Source: Methylophilaceae bacterium UBA6140
GTDB taxonomy: Bacteria; Pseudomonadota; Gammaproteobacteria; Burkholderiales; Methylophilaceae
NCBI GenBank assembly: GCA_002423265.1
Contig: DIVE01000057.1
Span: forward strand, 1 to 6,615
DNA length: 6,615 bases
Reading direction: 5' to 3'
Part shown: positions 5,906 to 6,615 of the stretch, piece after piece
Position numbering within the stretch: the first letter of the stretch is position 1
How the letters are laid out: every line of letters starts with the position of its first letter
Made by a program: the position numbers and the translations under genes
The notes under the pieces: generated by a model
Database searches by the model: none
What the model saw: the letters and a program-made list of their open reading frames with translations, nothing else
Told to the model about the DNA's origin: nothing

Positions 5906-6520
5906 ATGCGATTCAACTTTTCCCGCTGGGTTCCCAAGCGCAAGCATATTCTGGAATCGCGCTGGCTTTCACCTTTCAGTCAGCATCTGCATGACCGCCA
6001 TCTCTGGCGCTTCGAGCGTTACGCTTCGGCCAGAGGCGCTGCCATCGGCGTGTTTTTCGGCATTCTGATTCCGTTCGGTCAGATCGTGTTTGCAGCCGTT
6101 GCCGCTGTATTCTTCCGCGCCAATCTGGCCATTGCTGTCGCCAGCACGCTGATCACCAATCCGTTCACCTTCCCGCCCATCTACTGGCTCGCCTACAAAC
6201 TGGGGTTGCTCGTCACCGGCGGCGGCACTGAATCGGTGCATGCAGACCTGATTGCAGAGTCGGTCGCCATCAACCCCGAGGATGTGGTGACCAACAGCGG
6301 CTGGTTCGGCTGGGTCGATGGTGCGATGACCTGGCTGCGCGATGCAGGGCTGCCGTTCATCACCGGCATCGTCATCATGGCGGTAGTCGGCTCGATTCTG
6401 GCTTACCTGCTGACGCATGCAATCTGGCATCTGCGCGGCACCTTCCGCAAGCAACGGCTGGCGAGAAACCGCAGAAAACGCGCCGGATTGCAAAACACCC
6501 AAGACTGCGAAAAACCCTAA
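5906..6520 (+). CDS. DUF2062 membrane protein
   Basis: This 204-residue protein belongs to the DUF2062 family; its function is unknown. A basic, aromatic N-terminus (residues 1-42, with FSRWVPKRKHIL and LWRFERYASARG) precedes hydrophobic segments at about 44-70 and 73-103, including the family's conserved GAAIGVFFGILIPFGQ (44-59) and TLITNPFTFPPIYWLAYKLG (81-100). A polar loop of about 45 residues follows, then a last membrane helix (151-173), and a strongly basic tail (RKQRLARNRRKR, 181-192) expected on the cytoplasmic side. The gap to hslO is 22 bases, so it is probably the last gene of the same operon. No good ribosome binding site is seen. Its stop codon overlaps that of the convergent methyltransferase gene. 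Confidence 0.85.
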   Translation: MRFNFSRWVPKRKHILESRWLSPFSQHLHDRHLWRFERYASARGAAIGVFFGILIPFGQIVFAAVAAVFFRANLAIAVASTLITNPFTFPPIYWLAYKLGLLVTGGGTESVHADLIAESVAINPEDVVTNSGWFGWVDGAMTWLRDAGLPFITGIVIMAVVGSILAYLLTHAIWHLRGTFRKQRLARNRRKRAGLQNTQDCEKP

Positions 6521-6615
6521 CACGCCTTCAGCGTCTGCCGTACACGTTCAAACAGACACACTGCACTCGCGGACGCCGCATTCAGAGACTCCACCCTGCC
6601 CGGCATCGGCACGGT
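6517..6615 (-). CDS. SpoU/TrmH-family RNA methyltransferase, C-terminal end
   Basis: The last 32 residues are visible, and the rest lies beyond the right edge. They contain the third conserved motif of SpoU (SPOUT) RNA 2'-O-ribose methyltransferases, VPMPGRVESLN (2-12), followed by AASASAVCLFERVRQ, which forms part of the trefoil-knot S-adenosylmethionine site and the dimer helix. The Asn of the SLN triplet is present. Members methylate rRNA or tRNA; the visible part cannot separate RlmB from TrmH-like enzymes. The gene is convergent with the DUF2062 gene, with the stop codons overlapping by 4 bases. Confidence 0.85.
   Translation of the reverse strand, partial: TVPMPGRVESLNAASASAVCLFERVRQTLKAC

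Noticed and set aside
5969..6523. 184-codon open frame opposite the DUF2062 gene
   Set aside because: It is complementary to a recognisable membrane protein gene and ends at the methyltransferase stop region; no independent support.

Overview
The window looks like ordinary chromosomal DNA from a Gram-negative proteobacterium. It has fairly high G+C, dense coding, Sec-type signal peptides, and families typical of Beta- and Gammaproteobacteria (DUF3301, GluQ-RS, Hsp33, DUF2062, DUF4174, the two-domain polyphosphate:AMP phosphotransferase). Protein style suggests a betaproteobacterium, perhaps a Nitrosomonadales/Gallionella-like lineage, but that is an impression and not a proof. I see no tRNA, rRNA, CRISPR array, insertion sequence or phage gene.

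Layout. (1) Positions 1-721, minus strand: an exported GlcG/HbpS-family protein, followed 48 bases downstream by the start of a small membrane protein that uses a TTG start codon and runs off the left edge. (2) Positions 803-2814, plus strand: an exported DUF4174 protein, then a complete tandem-domain PPK2 enzyme (polyphosphate:AMP phosphotransferase, 496 residues). (3) Positions 2811-3491, minus strand: an unrecognised 226-residue protein built from two copies of one repeat. Its stop codon overlaps that of the PPK2 gene. (4) Positions 3492-3637: a divergent, AT-richer control region with a 21-bp-spaced direct repeat, a plausible sigma70 promoter and an inverted repeat that covers the next start codon. 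(5) Positions 3638-6520, plus strand: a probable operon of DUF3301 membrane protein, gluQRS (glutamyl-Q tRNA(Asp) synthetase), hslO (Hsp33) and a DUF2062 membrane protein. (6) Positions 6517-6615, minus strand: the C-terminal end of a SpoU/TrmH-type RNA methyltransferase, again with overlapping stop codons.

How the genes relate. PPK2 makes ADP from AMP and polyphosphate. The downstream operon joins a tRNA-modifying enzyme to a redox-activated chaperone and two small membrane proteins, so a housekeeping/stress-fitness theme is plausible. The genes do not form one recognisable pathway. The least explained items are the two-repeat protein at 2811-3491 and the structured control region at 3492-3646. 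I found no convincing undescribed multi-gene system.
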